Positions 16,875 to 25,232 of a DNA stretch of 64,000 bases are shown piece by piece; within the stretch, counting starts at the first letter, position 1; each line of letters opens with the position of its first letter. Origin of the DNA: Vibrio aquaticus (GTDB lineage Bacteria; Pseudomonadota; Gammaproteobacteria; Enterobacterales; Vibrionaceae); the NCBI RefSeq assembly GCF_003970385.1, contig NZ_RXZH01000001.1, positions 785,300-849,299 on the forward strand, in the 5' to 3' direction. Below the pieces are notes generated by a model, which did no database searches, had not been told where the DNA came from, and saw only the letters and a list, made by a program, of their open reading frames with translations. The position numbers were made by a program, and so were the translations under genes.

Positions 16875-18053
16875 GTGTATCGAATTTCTGAGCTTGCCGC
16901 CAAAGTCGGACTGTCACGAACAGCGCTTCTCTATTACGAAAAACAAGCGCTCATCTCAGGTCGCCGTCTCGACAATGGCTATCGTGTCTATAGCGATAAA
17001 GACGTGCAACGAGTGCGACTGATCAAACAGTTGCTGGCAGGTGGCTTGACGCTGAAAGAGTGTAAAGTGTGCCTTGAGGCCAAAGTGGATCGACAGCTGC
17101 TACGTAATCGTCTTGAAGCATTAGATGAAGAGATCGAACAGAAGCAACGCTCTAGAAATTTGCTTGCCGCTATTTTGGGTGAAGGTGACCTAAAAGGCTG
17201 GCATGAAGATCTTAATAAGCAGGCGCCCGATGCCCATTTAGACTGGTTAATGAAGCAAGGTTTCAGTGAGAAAGAAGCGTTGCGCTTGAAATGGTTATCA
17301 AAAGATATGAACGAACATGATGTCTACATGGCTGACTTTATGAAGGTGTTTGAAACCCTCGAACGTTGGGGCCCGGGAAGTGAAGAAGACACTCAACACG
17401 CACTCTCATTAGTTCCCCAAAAGCCGTCAACCATACTCGAAATTGGTTGTGGCAAAGGCTTAGCGACCCAAGTGTTGGTGACTCAAAGCCAGGCCTCTGT
17501 CACCGCCATCGATAACGAACAATCGGCACTGGATCGTTTAACAGAGCGGTTTGAGCAACAAGGTTTATCAGAGAGTCTTGAAACCGTGTGCGCTAACATG
17601 TCTCAGCTTCCCTTTGATAAAGAGAGCTTTGATCTCATTTGGTCTGAAGGCAGTGCCTATATTCTAGGAGTCGAGAAAGCGCTGAAAGAGTGGAAGCCGT
17701 TTATCACATCGCAAGGGCATTTGGTGTTCAGTGACATGGTTTGGCGAACCGATCAGCCAAGCGATGATTCGGTTGAGTTCTGGCAGCAAGAGTACCCAGA
17801 TATTCAAACCATCCAGACTCGACTTACACAAATCAAGAAAGCCGGCTATGAGGTGATTGACCACTTCCCATTAAGTGAACAAGCTTGGTCTAACTATTAT
17901 CAACCACTCAAGCAACGTGTGGCTGAACTTGAGCCAGACATGCCCTCTTCTGTTGCATTAAATGACATTCAGCGAGAGGTCAACATCTGCACCGAGCGAG
18001 AAAGTGAATTTGGTTATCACCTCTTTGTATTGGCAAAGCGAGCTCGCAAATAA
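16875..18053 (+). CDS. MerR-family HTH fused to SAM-dependent methyltransferase
   Basis: A 392-residue protein starting at GTG. Residues 1-70 are a MerR winged helix (YRISELAAKVGLSRTALLYYEKQALI, then NGYRVYSDKDVQRVRLIKQLL), followed by a short dimerisation helix with an IEQKQRSRNLL segment. Residues about 180-330 are a class I methyltransferase: SAM motif ILEIGCGKGLATQVL, acidic motif II VTAIDNEQSALDRL, and FDLIWSEGSAYI. The effector region of an ordinary MerR activator has thus been replaced by a methyltransferase. It might be a regulator that senses its own substrate or SAM. No target gene is obvious nearby. Known as a domain arrangement in proteobacteria, but functionally obscure to me. 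Confidence 0.88.
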   Translation: MYRISELAAKVGLSRTALLYYEKQALISGRRLDNGYRVYSDKDVQRVRLIKQLLAGGLTLKECKVCLEAKVDRQLLRNRLEALDEEIEQKQRSRNLLAAILGEGDLKGWHEDLNKQAPDAHLDWLMKQGFSEKEALRLKWLSKDMNEHDVYMADFMKVFETLERWGPGSEEDTQHALSLVPQKPSTILEIGCGKGLATQVLVTQSQASVTAIDNEQSALDRLTERFEQQGLSESLETVCANMSQLPFDKESFDLIWSEGSAYILGVEKALKEWKPFITSQGHLVFSDMVWRTDQPSDDSVEFWQQEYPDIQTIQTRLTQIKKAGYEVIDHFPLSEQAWSNYYQPLKQRVAELEPDMPSSVALNDIQREVNICTERESEFGYHLFVLAKRARK

Positions 18054-18057
18054 ACAA

Positions 18058-18086
18058 AAGCCACCTAATGGTTAGGTGGCTTTTTT
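18058..18086 (+). terminator. intrinsic terminator (convergent genes)
   Basis: AAGCCACCTAA (18058-18068) pairs with TTAGGTGGCTT (18072-18082) and ends in six T. Confidence 0.9.
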
Positions 18087-18131
18087 AATCATATTTTATT
18101 GTAAAGCTAACTTGGCTATAGACTCTTGTGC

Positions 18132-18959
18132 TTAATCAGCAAATTTCGCCAGTCTTAAGCTCACTAATAATCCCGCAGCGCCTATCAGAGCGTAAACCAG
18201 TACATTCATCGCCCCGGCATTCGCAAATCCAACCAATGGGTTTTCCATGGTCAATACTTCAAATGGAATGCGAAATACATCATTGATGAAGTCACCCACT
18301 AAAGACGTGCCAAGCACAGTGCTAGACAACAACTGAGCAACAAATAGCGCCACCGTCATCACCAATAAAGGTGAGTTCACCTTCTGAGAAATCGCGAGCG
18401 ACACCATCGCCAGTGGCGCTAATGCCAAACCCACCAGCCACATGCGACCAATAAATTCAAACCAATGCGTGAAGATGTAAAAGAATGATTCTCCGGTTTC
18501 AAATAGCGGGAAGTTTCCACCTAATGAGGCATTCATTACCCACATCAGCAGATCGGCACTCACCACCAGCATCGAACAAATCACTGGGATAGCCAACAAG
18601 CCAAACGCCAGTTTTACACCGTGAATCGTCATGTCTGACACAGGCATACTGCGCCAAAACATCAAGCTTCCTTCTTGGCGCTCTTTACGCAGTGTTTTCG
18701 GGAAATACAGACCCGTTAGTAACATCGATATCAGACCCGCAAACAAAAAGACCACGTTGCTGACCTGTTTGCCAAGCTCAAAGCGAGATTCAAACCCGTC
18801 ACTGTAAGTCAGTTCATAGGTAATATTGGTTTGAATGGTGCTGTTCATTACAATGCTAAACAGCATTACCAAGCCACAGATCAGCAGGACCAGCGGTACA
18901 CGAGTGACCATTGTGTGTTCTAACCACTCTTTTTCCAACATAGACATTTGCGCTTTCAT
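18132..18959 (-). CDS. ABC transporter permease (YtrC/D or ABC-2 type)
   Basis: A 275-residue protein with about six hydrophobic segments (residues 17-40, 70-88, 113-135, 160-185, 195-215 and 247-270). A periplasmic loop lies between the first two. Such ABC-2-type membrane subunits pair with a YtrB-like ATPase. The start codon overlaps the stop of the ATPase gene by one base at 18959, so translation is coupled. Substrate unknown. Related Gram-positive systems react to cell-wall antibiotics, but there is no evidence for that here. Confidence 0.82.
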   Translation of the reverse strand: MKAQMSMLEKEWLEHTMVTRVPLVLLICGLVMLFSIVMNSTIQTNITYELTYSDGFESRFELGKQVSNVVFLFAGLISMLLTGLYFPKTLRKERQEGSLMFWRSMPVSDMTIHGVKLAFGLLAIPVICSMLVVSADLLMWVMNASLGGNFPLFETGESFFYIFTHWFEFIGRMWLVGLALAPLAMVSLAISQKVNSPLLVMTVALFVAQLLSSTVLGTSLVGDFINDVFRIPFEVLTMENPLVGFANAGAMNVLVYALIGAAGLLVSLRLAKFAD

Positions 18960-19828
18960 TATGCTGCTCCTTTCTGTAACGCTAAGAATAAGTCGGCAAG
19001 TTTTACATTGTAAATTCGGTCAAGGTTATCCAGATCTTTCGCCTGTTCTGCCTCAATTAACCAACGTGTTGTACCTAGTGCTTGCTCGCTTGAGAGTGGA
19101 TTAAGAGCACGCATCGCCTCGGTTTGTTGGTTCTCTGTTTCAACTACAACATACTTCTCTTCAATGTCACTCATCGAAGACTGCAGAACCGCTTCACCTT
19201 TCTTAAGGATCAGCACGTCTGTCAGCAAATGTTCGATTTCAGAGACTTCATGACTGGCAATGATTAACGCTCGCTCACCGTCATGGAACCACTCCAACAG
19301 ATGACGATAAAACGTGTCTCGGTAAACCAAATCTAGCCCCAAGGTTGGCTCATCAAGAATCAACACTTTGCTGTCAGTAGAAATGACAATGGCGAGATGA
19401 AGCTGAACTTTCATCCCTTTCGATAGTGCCTTAATTTTGCTGTTTAGCTTGATGTCGGTTTGCTCTAATACACTGCGCGCTTTGCCGATATCAAAGCTTG
19501 GGTGAACACCCTCGGTGTAACGCAGCAACTGTTCGACCTTCATCCAATCAGGTAACACGTTCACATCAGAGATGTAGGAAAGCTGAGCCATCACTTGCGC
19601 ACGATCTCTAACAGGTTCATAACCCACGACTTCGATTTGGCCTTGGTAGTTATGTGCGCCAAGCAAGCTTTTAATTAAGGTCGATTTACCCGCACCATTG
19701 TGGCCAAGTAAACCAAGTACCTGACCGGCTTTGAGTTCGAAGTTGATTCTTTTTAGCGCCTCACCCTGACCTTTCCCTTGGCCAGCGTATTGCTTAGACA
19801 CTTGAGTCGCTCTGACTAATACACTCAT
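18959..19828 (-). CDS. ABC transporter ATP-binding protein
   Basis: A 289-residue ATPase with Walker A GLLGHNGAGKST, a divergent signature LSKGMKVQLHLAI, Walker B VLILDEPTLGLD and the switch H in IIASHEVSEIEHLL. LSKGM in place of LSGGQ is typical of exporter-type (CcmA/YtrB) subunits. It overlaps the GntR gene by 4 bp upstream and the permease by 1 bp downstream, forming a three-gene operon. Confidence 0.93.
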   Translation of the reverse strand: MSVLVRATQVSKQYAGQGKGQGEALKRINFELKAGQVLGLLGHNGAGKSTLIKSLLGAHNYQGQIEVVGYEPVRDRAQVMAQLSYISDVNVLPDWMKVEQLLRYTEGVHPSFDIGKARSVLEQTDIKLNSKIKALSKGMKVQLHLAIVISTDSKVLILDEPTLGLDLVYRDTFYRHLLEWFHDGERALIIASHEVSEIEHLLTDVLILKKGEAVLQSSMSDIEEKYVVVETENQQTEAMRALNPLSSEQALGTTRWLIEAEQAKDLDNLDRIYNVKLADLFLALQKGAA

Positions 19829-20196
19829 TGTTTATCCTCAGCATGCTGTTTTAGCTGCGTAATAAATTCATCTAGGGGAATATCTAACTGCTTTAATTTG
19901 TTGGCAATGGACGGGATTTGCTGCTCGATAAAATCTTGCCTTTGGTGGCTTTTCAATTGCATCACGGCGCCAATCGCAACAAACATACCTTGGCCACGTT
20001 TTTTCTCGACTAAGCCTTCATCAACCAACAGCTGATACCCTTTCATCACGGTGAGATGATTGATTTTCAGATCTGCGGCAACGTTTCGCACCGATGGAAG
20101 CGCTTCACCTTCATTCCAAGTACCTTGCAAGATCTGCTCGGTTATTCGGTCAGCGAGTTGACGAAAGATAGGCTGGGTTTCGTTCCATTCTGTCAT
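19825..20196 (-). CDS. GntR-family regulator, YtrA subfamily
   Basis: A 123-residue regulator with an N-terminal winged helix (ITEQILQGTWNEGEALPSVRNVAADLKINHLTVMKGYQLL) and only a short helical tail for dimerisation (about residues 70-123), which defines the YtrA type. I prefer ATG 20196 (MTEWNE), preceded by GG, over ATG 20211. It is the first gene of the operon with the ABC genes and probably represses itself and them through the long palindrome immediately upstream. The inducer is unknown. Confidence 0.9.
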   Translation of the reverse strand: MTEWNETQPIFRQLADRITEQILQGTWNEGEALPSVRNVAADLKINHLTVMKGYQLLVDEGLVEKKRGQGMFVAIGAVMQLKSHQRQDFIEQQIPSIANKLKQLDIPLDEFITQLKQHAEDKQ

Positions 20197-20214
20197 GGCA
20201 GGCCCAATCATTAA

Positions 20215-20248
20215 GCTTTAGTGTTATACATAGGTATAACACTAAAGC
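20215..20248 (-). promoter_or_regulatory. 34-bp palindromic operator of the YtrA-type GntR operon
   Basis: GCTTTAGTGTTATAC (20215-20229) and its exact reverse complement (20234-20248) flank a 4-bp ATAG spacer: 15-bp perfect arms. It lies 18 bp upstream of the preferred gntR start codon, where binding would block the operon. YtrA regulators are known to bind long AT-rich palindromes of this sort. Confidence 0.85.
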
Positions 20249-20303
20249 AATTAGAGCAGATTGCAACCATTATCTCGATGGCGGGGTGCAGGGTTGGGGG
20301 AAA

Positions 20304-20331
20304 CAAAAAAGCTCCCTAGATGTGGGAGCTT
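20304..20331 (-). terminator. intrinsic terminator of the alkylsulfatase/outer-membrane protein operon
   Basis: AAGCTCCC (20309-20316) pairs with GGGAGCTT (20324-20331). On the minus strand it is followed by a run of T (A-tract at 20304-20310). Confidence 0.85.
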
Positions 20332-20340
20332 GGTTAAGAA

Positions 20341-21078
20341 CTAAAACTGAATGTTCATTTCAACTCGAAAATCGGTACCGTTAAAAGAATCACCCCAGTT
20401 CCAAAAACCTCGAATATTGTGGCGTGGTGTAATTTGATACCCAACGGCAGCTTCATGAGCCAAACCATAGCCGTCTTCATATTGCTCGTCTCCACCAAGC
20501 TGGCTTGTATACATTGGATTGTAATTCAGCCAAATTGAGTCGGTAATGTCCACTTTGCCATACATACCAACTAAGGCAAAAGAAGCGGGTACGGCATAGC
20601 CGCTATCTGACTCATCAATGGTTAGACCTAAGCCAGCCAATGGGTAAAGTTGAACAGATCCAATCTTAGGTAAAGCTTGAATTAGGCTGTAAGAAGTCGT
20701 GCCTACACCTTGTTCAAAATTCCAATTTACGTCGACTTGATTACCACGACCATTGGTTGTATCAACATGGAAATGACGATAGCGAACGGAATCTACAGAA
20801 TCATTCGCTTGATCCGATGTCCCCAGCAACTCTCCCCCGACTCCTTTTAGCTCCAATACATGCTGAGCCATCGAATCTTCATCACCCGTATCATACGCTT
20901 GACCAAGCTTTATATTGACGCCTTTCGTCGTCCACCCCACACCTGCCTGTGTATAGACTGCGAGTGGGTCACTCATATCTTGTACTTCTTCCGCTTTGAG
21001 TTGAGGAGCAATGACGAGAGTGGCGAATATTGCTGCAAACGTAGCTCGTGGAATGAAGGTATTCTTATCAAATTTCAT
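20341..21078 (-). CDS. probable outer-membrane beta-barrel protein
   Basis: A 245-residue exported protein. ATG 21078 gives a signal peptide (KFDKNTFIPRATFAAIFATLVIAPQLKAEE); the longer 260-residue start is less likely. The mature part is a series of amphipathic strands with many aromatic residues, ending in MNIQF with the C-terminal Phe used by BAM for insertion. I do not recognise the exact family. It lies 76 bp downstream of the alkylsulfatase stop on the same strand and ends at a clear terminator. It may therefore be the outer-membrane route for that enzyme's substrate, which is inferred. Confidence 0.75.
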   Translation of the reverse strand: MKFDKNTFIPRATFAAIFATLVIAPQLKAEEVQDMSDPLAVYTQAGVGWTTKGVNIKLGQAYDTGDEDSMAQHVLELKGVGGELLGTSDQANDSVDSVRYRHFHVDTTNGRGNQVDVNWNFEQGVGTTSYSLIQALPKIGSVQLYPLAGLGLTIDESDSGYAVPASFALVGMYGKVDITDSIWLNYNPMYTSQLGGDEQYEDGYGLAHEAAVGYQITPRHNIRGFWNWGDSFNGTDFRVEMNIQF

Positions 21079-21153
21079 CTTTCTTAGCCCATTTGATTTC
21101 CCAATAAAAGAAAGATGAGGCATCCCTGCCTCATCTAGTACTCGATAATTGGG

Positions 21154-23169
21154 TTATCGAACGTGTAGGTAGAATGGAGAAAATACGTCAGTCACATCCA
21201 CTAGGCGTTGCAGTTTGTTTAAGTCTCCTTTGACTGTTTTTGCCGATGAATCTTTAACACTCAAGTCCTTGACTAAGAACAGGTGGACAAAATCGGCTTT
21301 TGACACTTTCACCGTCAAATCAGCATTGTCAGCGTGCATCTTGTCAATTGCCATAGTGCGGTTGGATACATTGATTAGGTAACTTTCTCCATCAATATCC
21401 ATGTTAATTACTAACGTCTCATCCGGCTTCAGCTCTTCCGCTTTCAAACGGGTTGGGACCAAGCTAATCACATCATCGGTTGGCGCATCGACAAATTTGC
21501 TCGCGTCACCAAAGAAGTTCATCGTATCTAGCACGCCGTCAAGTTGGCCACGTAGCTCAGCTGCACCTGTTAAACCCCAGTGGCGCCAGCCTGGTACCGA
21601 TTGCTCCCACGCCCAGTTTTCCATCGCTTGTGCTTTCAGTTCACGAGCGTCCATGTCTTGGTGGTCAACACGGATAACGTGAGTAAGCACTTGCATTGCT
21701 TCACCGTATTTTTGCTCTTCGATGAACTGCTCAGCCGCTTTCTTGATCTTCTCGTCACCACCCATCATATCGACATACATTTGAGCCATATCTTTATGAG
21801 CTGGCTTTGCAAACTCAGACGCATCACCGTTGAACCAGCCCACATTACCTGCATAAATGTTGGCAACGTTTTGGTACTCAGAGCCACGAAGTGGACGCAA
21901 ATAGTCATGATCTTTCAGCTCTTCTGGCAAGCGAATCGAGTCTGACAACTCGTGCATGGTATAGCCTTTGTTGATGAAACGAACCGTTTGGTCTTGCATG
22001 TAACGTAGGCTGTCTGCATACGCTTTCATCACATCTTCCACACGGTCAGCCCCTACCGCCGAACGACCATGGTGCAGTGACAACGCTGTTGGATGGTAAC
22101 GACGCATACGGTCAATAGAATCTGCCCACTCTAGACCATCACGATACTCAGCACCGCGAATGGTGTAGAGGTTCGGTAGCGTTTCACCTTGGATGGTATC
22201 GCCGCCAACCATATCACCAGTCTCATGTACATAGAGGCCTACGCCATCTGGTGCTTCACCTGGGGTATGGAAGAATTCAAGCGTTAAACCATCTATTTCA
22301 AGAATTAACAAGTCATCAACTAAGATATTTGGTGCAAAGAAGTTCTTGTTTTGCGATTGCATAACAATTTTTGACGGGTAGCCAACACCTTGGTTAACCC
22401 CTTTATCATATTCGTTATCATGAGCTAAAAAAGCACCAAATGCGTAACCGGTTCGGATCGATTGCTGATTGAGGTAAATACCTGACTCTTCGTTCATCTT
22501 GCGTTGGAAATCCGCATGAGCAATCACGTTAATTTCTCCGGCTTCAAAACGCTCACGAGTGGTTAAACCTTCACTCCCCGCCCACTGATCTGGGTGGTGG
22601 TGGGTATAGAAAATGGTATGAACTTCACTCTTATCTCCTGTTGCTTGGCGATAAGCCGCTAACATGGCCTCTGCTGTCTCTTTTGCCGAACCTGCATCAG
22701 CAATAATCAACCCTTCATCACCTTGAATAAAGGTAATGGACGCGCCTTCAAAACCATAGGCGTTGTACATGCGATCGCTAAGTTTGAAGATAACGGGCTG
22801 CGTTAGATGCTGTTCCATCTCTGCAAGTTCAGGATGAATCTTCCCGTCCTTCAAAGCCGCTTGCATGTTTTCTTTTGAATATTCTGGAGTAAACAATGGC
22901 TCGCCGCGCCAGATAATTTCAGGGAACTGACCTGATACATCCTTGTTTGATAGCTCAACATAGCTGTTTTTCTCTGCTGAGAACTTAGGCTCAATAAACT
23001 TCACACCATTTTTTACTGGGTCGTAATTGTCTGAGATGATGACGTTATAGTCACTGATATCAAAAGCGTGGCTGTGATCGCCATGAGTCAAACGCTCTGA
23101 AGCATCATGAGAATGTGCTGATGCACCAAAAGCAACCAAGATAGATAAAGCAACGATAGACTTTTTCAT
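21154..23169 (-). CDS. alkyl sulfatase, metallo-beta-lactamase fold (SdsA1-like), exported
   Basis: A 671-residue enzyme with a signal peptide (KKSIVALSILVAFGASAHSHD). The N-terminal MBL domain carries the dinuclear zinc motif THHHPDQWAGSEG. More ligands come in EFFHTPGEAPDG and in the LSLHHGRSAVG segment. A helical dimerisation domain follows, then a C-terminal SCP2-like lipid-binding domain (about residues 540-670). SdsA1-type enzymes cleave primary alkyl sulfates such as dodecyl sulfate, giving alcohol plus sulfate. ATG 23169 has an AGGG ribosome binding site. A LysR gene lies upstream on the same strand with its own terminator at 23349. Confidence 0.92.
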   Translation of the reverse strand: MKKSIVALSILVAFGASAHSHDASERLTHGDHSHAFDISDYNVIISDNYDPVKNGVKFIEPKFSAEKNSYVELSNKDVSGQFPEIIWRGEPLFTPEYSKENMQAALKDGKIHPELAEMEQHLTQPVIFKLSDRMYNAYGFEGASITFIQGDEGLIIADAGSAKETAEAMLAAYRQATGDKSEVHTIFYTHHHPDQWAGSEGLTTRERFEAGEINVIAHADFQRKMNEESGIYLNQQSIRTGYAFGAFLAHDNEYDKGVNQGVGYPSKIVMQSQNKNFFAPNILVDDLLILEIDGLTLEFFHTPGEAPDGVGLYVHETGDMVGGDTIQGETLPNLYTIRGAEYRDGLEWADSIDRMRRYHPTALSLHHGRSAVGADRVEDVMKAYADSLRYMQDQTVRFINKGYTMHELSDSIRLPEELKDHDYLRPLRGSEYQNVANIYAGNVGWFNGDASEFAKPAHKDMAQMYVDMMGGDEKIKKAAEQFIEEQKYGEAMQVLTHVIRVDHQDMDARELKAQAMENWAWEQSVPGWRHWGLTGAAELRGQLDGVLDTMNFFGDASKFVDAPTDDVISLVPTRLKAEELKPDETLVINMDIDGESYLINVSNRTMAIDKMHADNADLTVKVSKADFVHLFLVKDLSVKDSSAKTVKGDLNKLQRLVDVTDVFSPFYLHVR

Positions 23170-23348
23170 AGTATTACCCTGAAACAATAGTTTTGGATTA
23201 ATCGATTCGGGCATCCTTACCAATTCACTTCAAATCCGTCTGCTCTGTTGATGGGGTAATACTAAGAGGGAAAGGTATGGTTAACCATTGACCAGCGACT
23301 ATTCAATTCATAGCTTTTATCTATACATTGGTTTTTGGAATGGCAAAA

Positions 23349-23370
23349 AAAACCACTCAATTGAGTGGCT
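23349..23370 (-). terminator. intrinsic terminator overlapping the stop of the LysR gene
   Basis: CCACTCAA (23353-23360) pairs directly with TTGAGTGG (23361-23368); the minus strand continues into eight T. The LysR stop codon (23357-23359) lies inside the stem. Confidence 0.85.
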
Positions 23371-24202
23371 TAGTAAGATGGTGTTTTATACTTTCTCGAA
23401 CATCTTTGTGGGCTTTATTGGTTAGATGACGTCTATGATAAATCAGCTTCAATTGATAAGGCCGAATCGGAAAAGGCGACGCCAACACTTTAAGACCAAG
23501 TTCCTCTGCTAAGCCAAACATGCTTTCGGTAACAATGCAGAGCGCATCTGTGTTCCTGACACTAAGGAGTAGGTTCGATGGGCCACTCACTTCACGGACA
23601 ATCTTACGTTTAAAGATTTCATCTGTACGGGCTTCTAAAGCACCCACATTGCGATCTTGTAGCCTCAAGCGAATATGATCGGCTTGTTCGAACTGTGTCA
23701 TGCTCAGCGTCTCGCCAATGAACGGATGATCGTGGCGGCAAGCGAAACCAATTTTGTATTCCCCAATCTCTTCAGTCACAAAGGTATGATCGTCCACCGT
23801 TATATCATCAAACAACAGATCCACTTCACCCGAGCGAATTTTATCGAGCATGCGATATTCAATAGCAGGGCTTTCGGTAAGTAATACTCCATCCATATTT
23901 GGTAAAGATTGAAGAATGATTTCAGGTCCACACACAACCAACTGCCTTTGGGAATAGAGAGCTTGATCAAGCTGCTCCATAATAGGCCGCATTTGGTATG
24001 CCAATGAGTCCGCGGCTTCGGTTGGTTGAATCGTGCGGCCGACCTTCAAAAATAGAGGCTGGCCATAACTCTCTTCAAACTTTTTTATCGCACTACTCAT
24101 CGAAGGCTGAGTCATATCCATATGCTCAGCCGCTTTGGTAATACTGCCAAAGTCATAAACGGCCAAGAAATGCTTGATAAAGTTTAGATTCATCGTTGTC
24201 AT
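23357..24202 (-). CDS. LysR-family transcriptional regulator
   Basis: A 281-residue regulator with the LysR helix-turn-helix at about residues 5-62 (FIKHFLAVYDFGSITKAAEHMDMTQPSMSSAIKKFEESYGQPLFLK) and a periplasmic-binding-protein-like effector domain. The start is uncertain between GTG 24205, ATG 24202 and ATG 24193. It lies upstream of the alkylsulfatase gene on the same strand, separated by its own terminator. It could control that gene in trans; orientation alone does not prove it. Confidence 0.9.
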   Translation of the reverse strand: MTTMNLNFIKHFLAVYDFGSITKAAEHMDMTQPSMSSAIKKFEESYGQPLFLKVGRTIQPTEAADSLAYQMRPIMEQLDQALYSQRQLVVCGPEIILQSLPNMDGVLLTESPAIEYRMLDKIRSGEVDLLFDDITVDDHTFVTEEIGEYKIGFACRHDHPFIGETLSMTQFEQADHIRLRLQDRNVGALEARTDEIFKRKIVREVSGPSNLLLSVRNTDALCIVTESMFGLAEELGLKVLASPFPIRPYQLKLIYHRRHLTNKAHKDVRESIKHHLTKPLN

Positions 24203-24309
24203 CACTGTTAGGATTCCGAGTCAAACGTCGTGAAATCAGGTTTTTACCATACACTTCAGTCCAAATTATGGTCAATGAAAGTTACTGTCTATGGCAGTAA
24301 ACTAAGACG

Positions 24310-25212
24310 TCAATCCATAAAACAACTTTGACCACGGCCATTGCGCTTTGAGAAATATAAAGCTTTGTCCGCGATAGCGATAAGATCAGATGCACGTTCT
24401 AATCGGGCTGATTTTGTTGTTACACCGATGCTGACAGAGACTTTTTCATTGAGCGTTGAACCACGATGCTCAAGAGAGGCGGTTTCAATAGCGGAAATAA
24501 TTTTAGCTGCCAGTTGTTGAGCCTCCGTTTTCTCAACCTCAGGCAGAACGATACAAAACTCTTCCCCCCCATAACGAGAGAAGTGGCTTCTAGACGACAG
24601 TAATAGCGAGTCAATTTCACGAGCGACCCGCTTCAAACATTCGTCTCCTTGTTGGTGCCCATATAAGTCGTTGAACGCCTTAAAGTAGTCGATATCAATC
24701 ATCAATAAGGACAACGGCTGCTGTGTCTCGTTGGCCTGAGCCCACTCTCTTTGAAGTGTTTCTTCCAACGCTCGGCGATTGGCAATTCCAGTTAAAGGGT
24801 CGGTGACATTCAACTTCTCTAGAAAGTCACACTGCTTTTTCAGCCTCACATGATTGTCGATTCTGGCCCTAACAATACTGCTATTGAACGGTTTCGTGAT
24901 GTAATCCGAAGCCCCTAAACGAAAACCGAGTTCTTCATCATATTCACTGCCTTTTGATGTAACGAACACAACGGGAATGTGCTCTGTTTTCGGATCGGCC
25001 TTAAGACGCCGACACACTTCATACCCGTCAATTTCAGGCATCATGATATCCAATACAATAATATCGAGATCATCTGTATTTTGGGCACGTTGCAAAGCTT
25101 GATGACCGTCCTTCGCCACTATGTTGGTAAAGTCATCTAATATGTTTGCCAACATTTTCCTGTTTATCGCCTCATCATCAACAATGAGTGCTTTAAGTGA
25201 TTCTCTGTCCAT
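24310..25212 (-). CDS. response regulator with diguanylate cyclase (REC-GGDEF)
   Basis: A 300-residue PleD-like protein. Residues 1-125 are a receiver domain (ALIVDDEAINRKML; phospho-acceptor Asp in IIVLDIMMPEIDG; VTSKGS; conserved Lys in DYITKPFN). Residues about 130-300 are a GGDEF domain with active-site GGEEF in SRYGGEEFCIVLP, so it should make cyclic di-GMP. The inhibitory RxxD site nine residues before GGEEF is not conserved (S..S instead), which suggests no product inhibition through that site. It lies 20 bp after the hybrid kinase gene and is likely to be phosphorylated by it. Confidence 0.92.
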   Translation of the reverse strand: MDRESLKALIVDDEAINRKMLANILDDFTNIVAKDGHQALQRAQNTDDLDIIVLDIMMPEIDGYEVCRRLKADPKTEHIPVVFVTSKGSEYDEELGFRLGASDYITKPFNSSIVRARIDNHVRLKKQCDFLEKLNVTDPLTGIANRRALEETLQREWAQANETQQPLSLLMIDIDYFKAFNDLYGHQQGDECLKRVAREIDSLLLSSRSHFSRYGGEEFCIVLPEVEKTEAQQLAAKIISAIETASLEHRGSTLNEKVSVSIGVTTKSARLERASDLIAIADKALYFSKRNGRGQSCFMD

Positions 25213-25232
25213 ACTACTCAGCCAACTAACTG

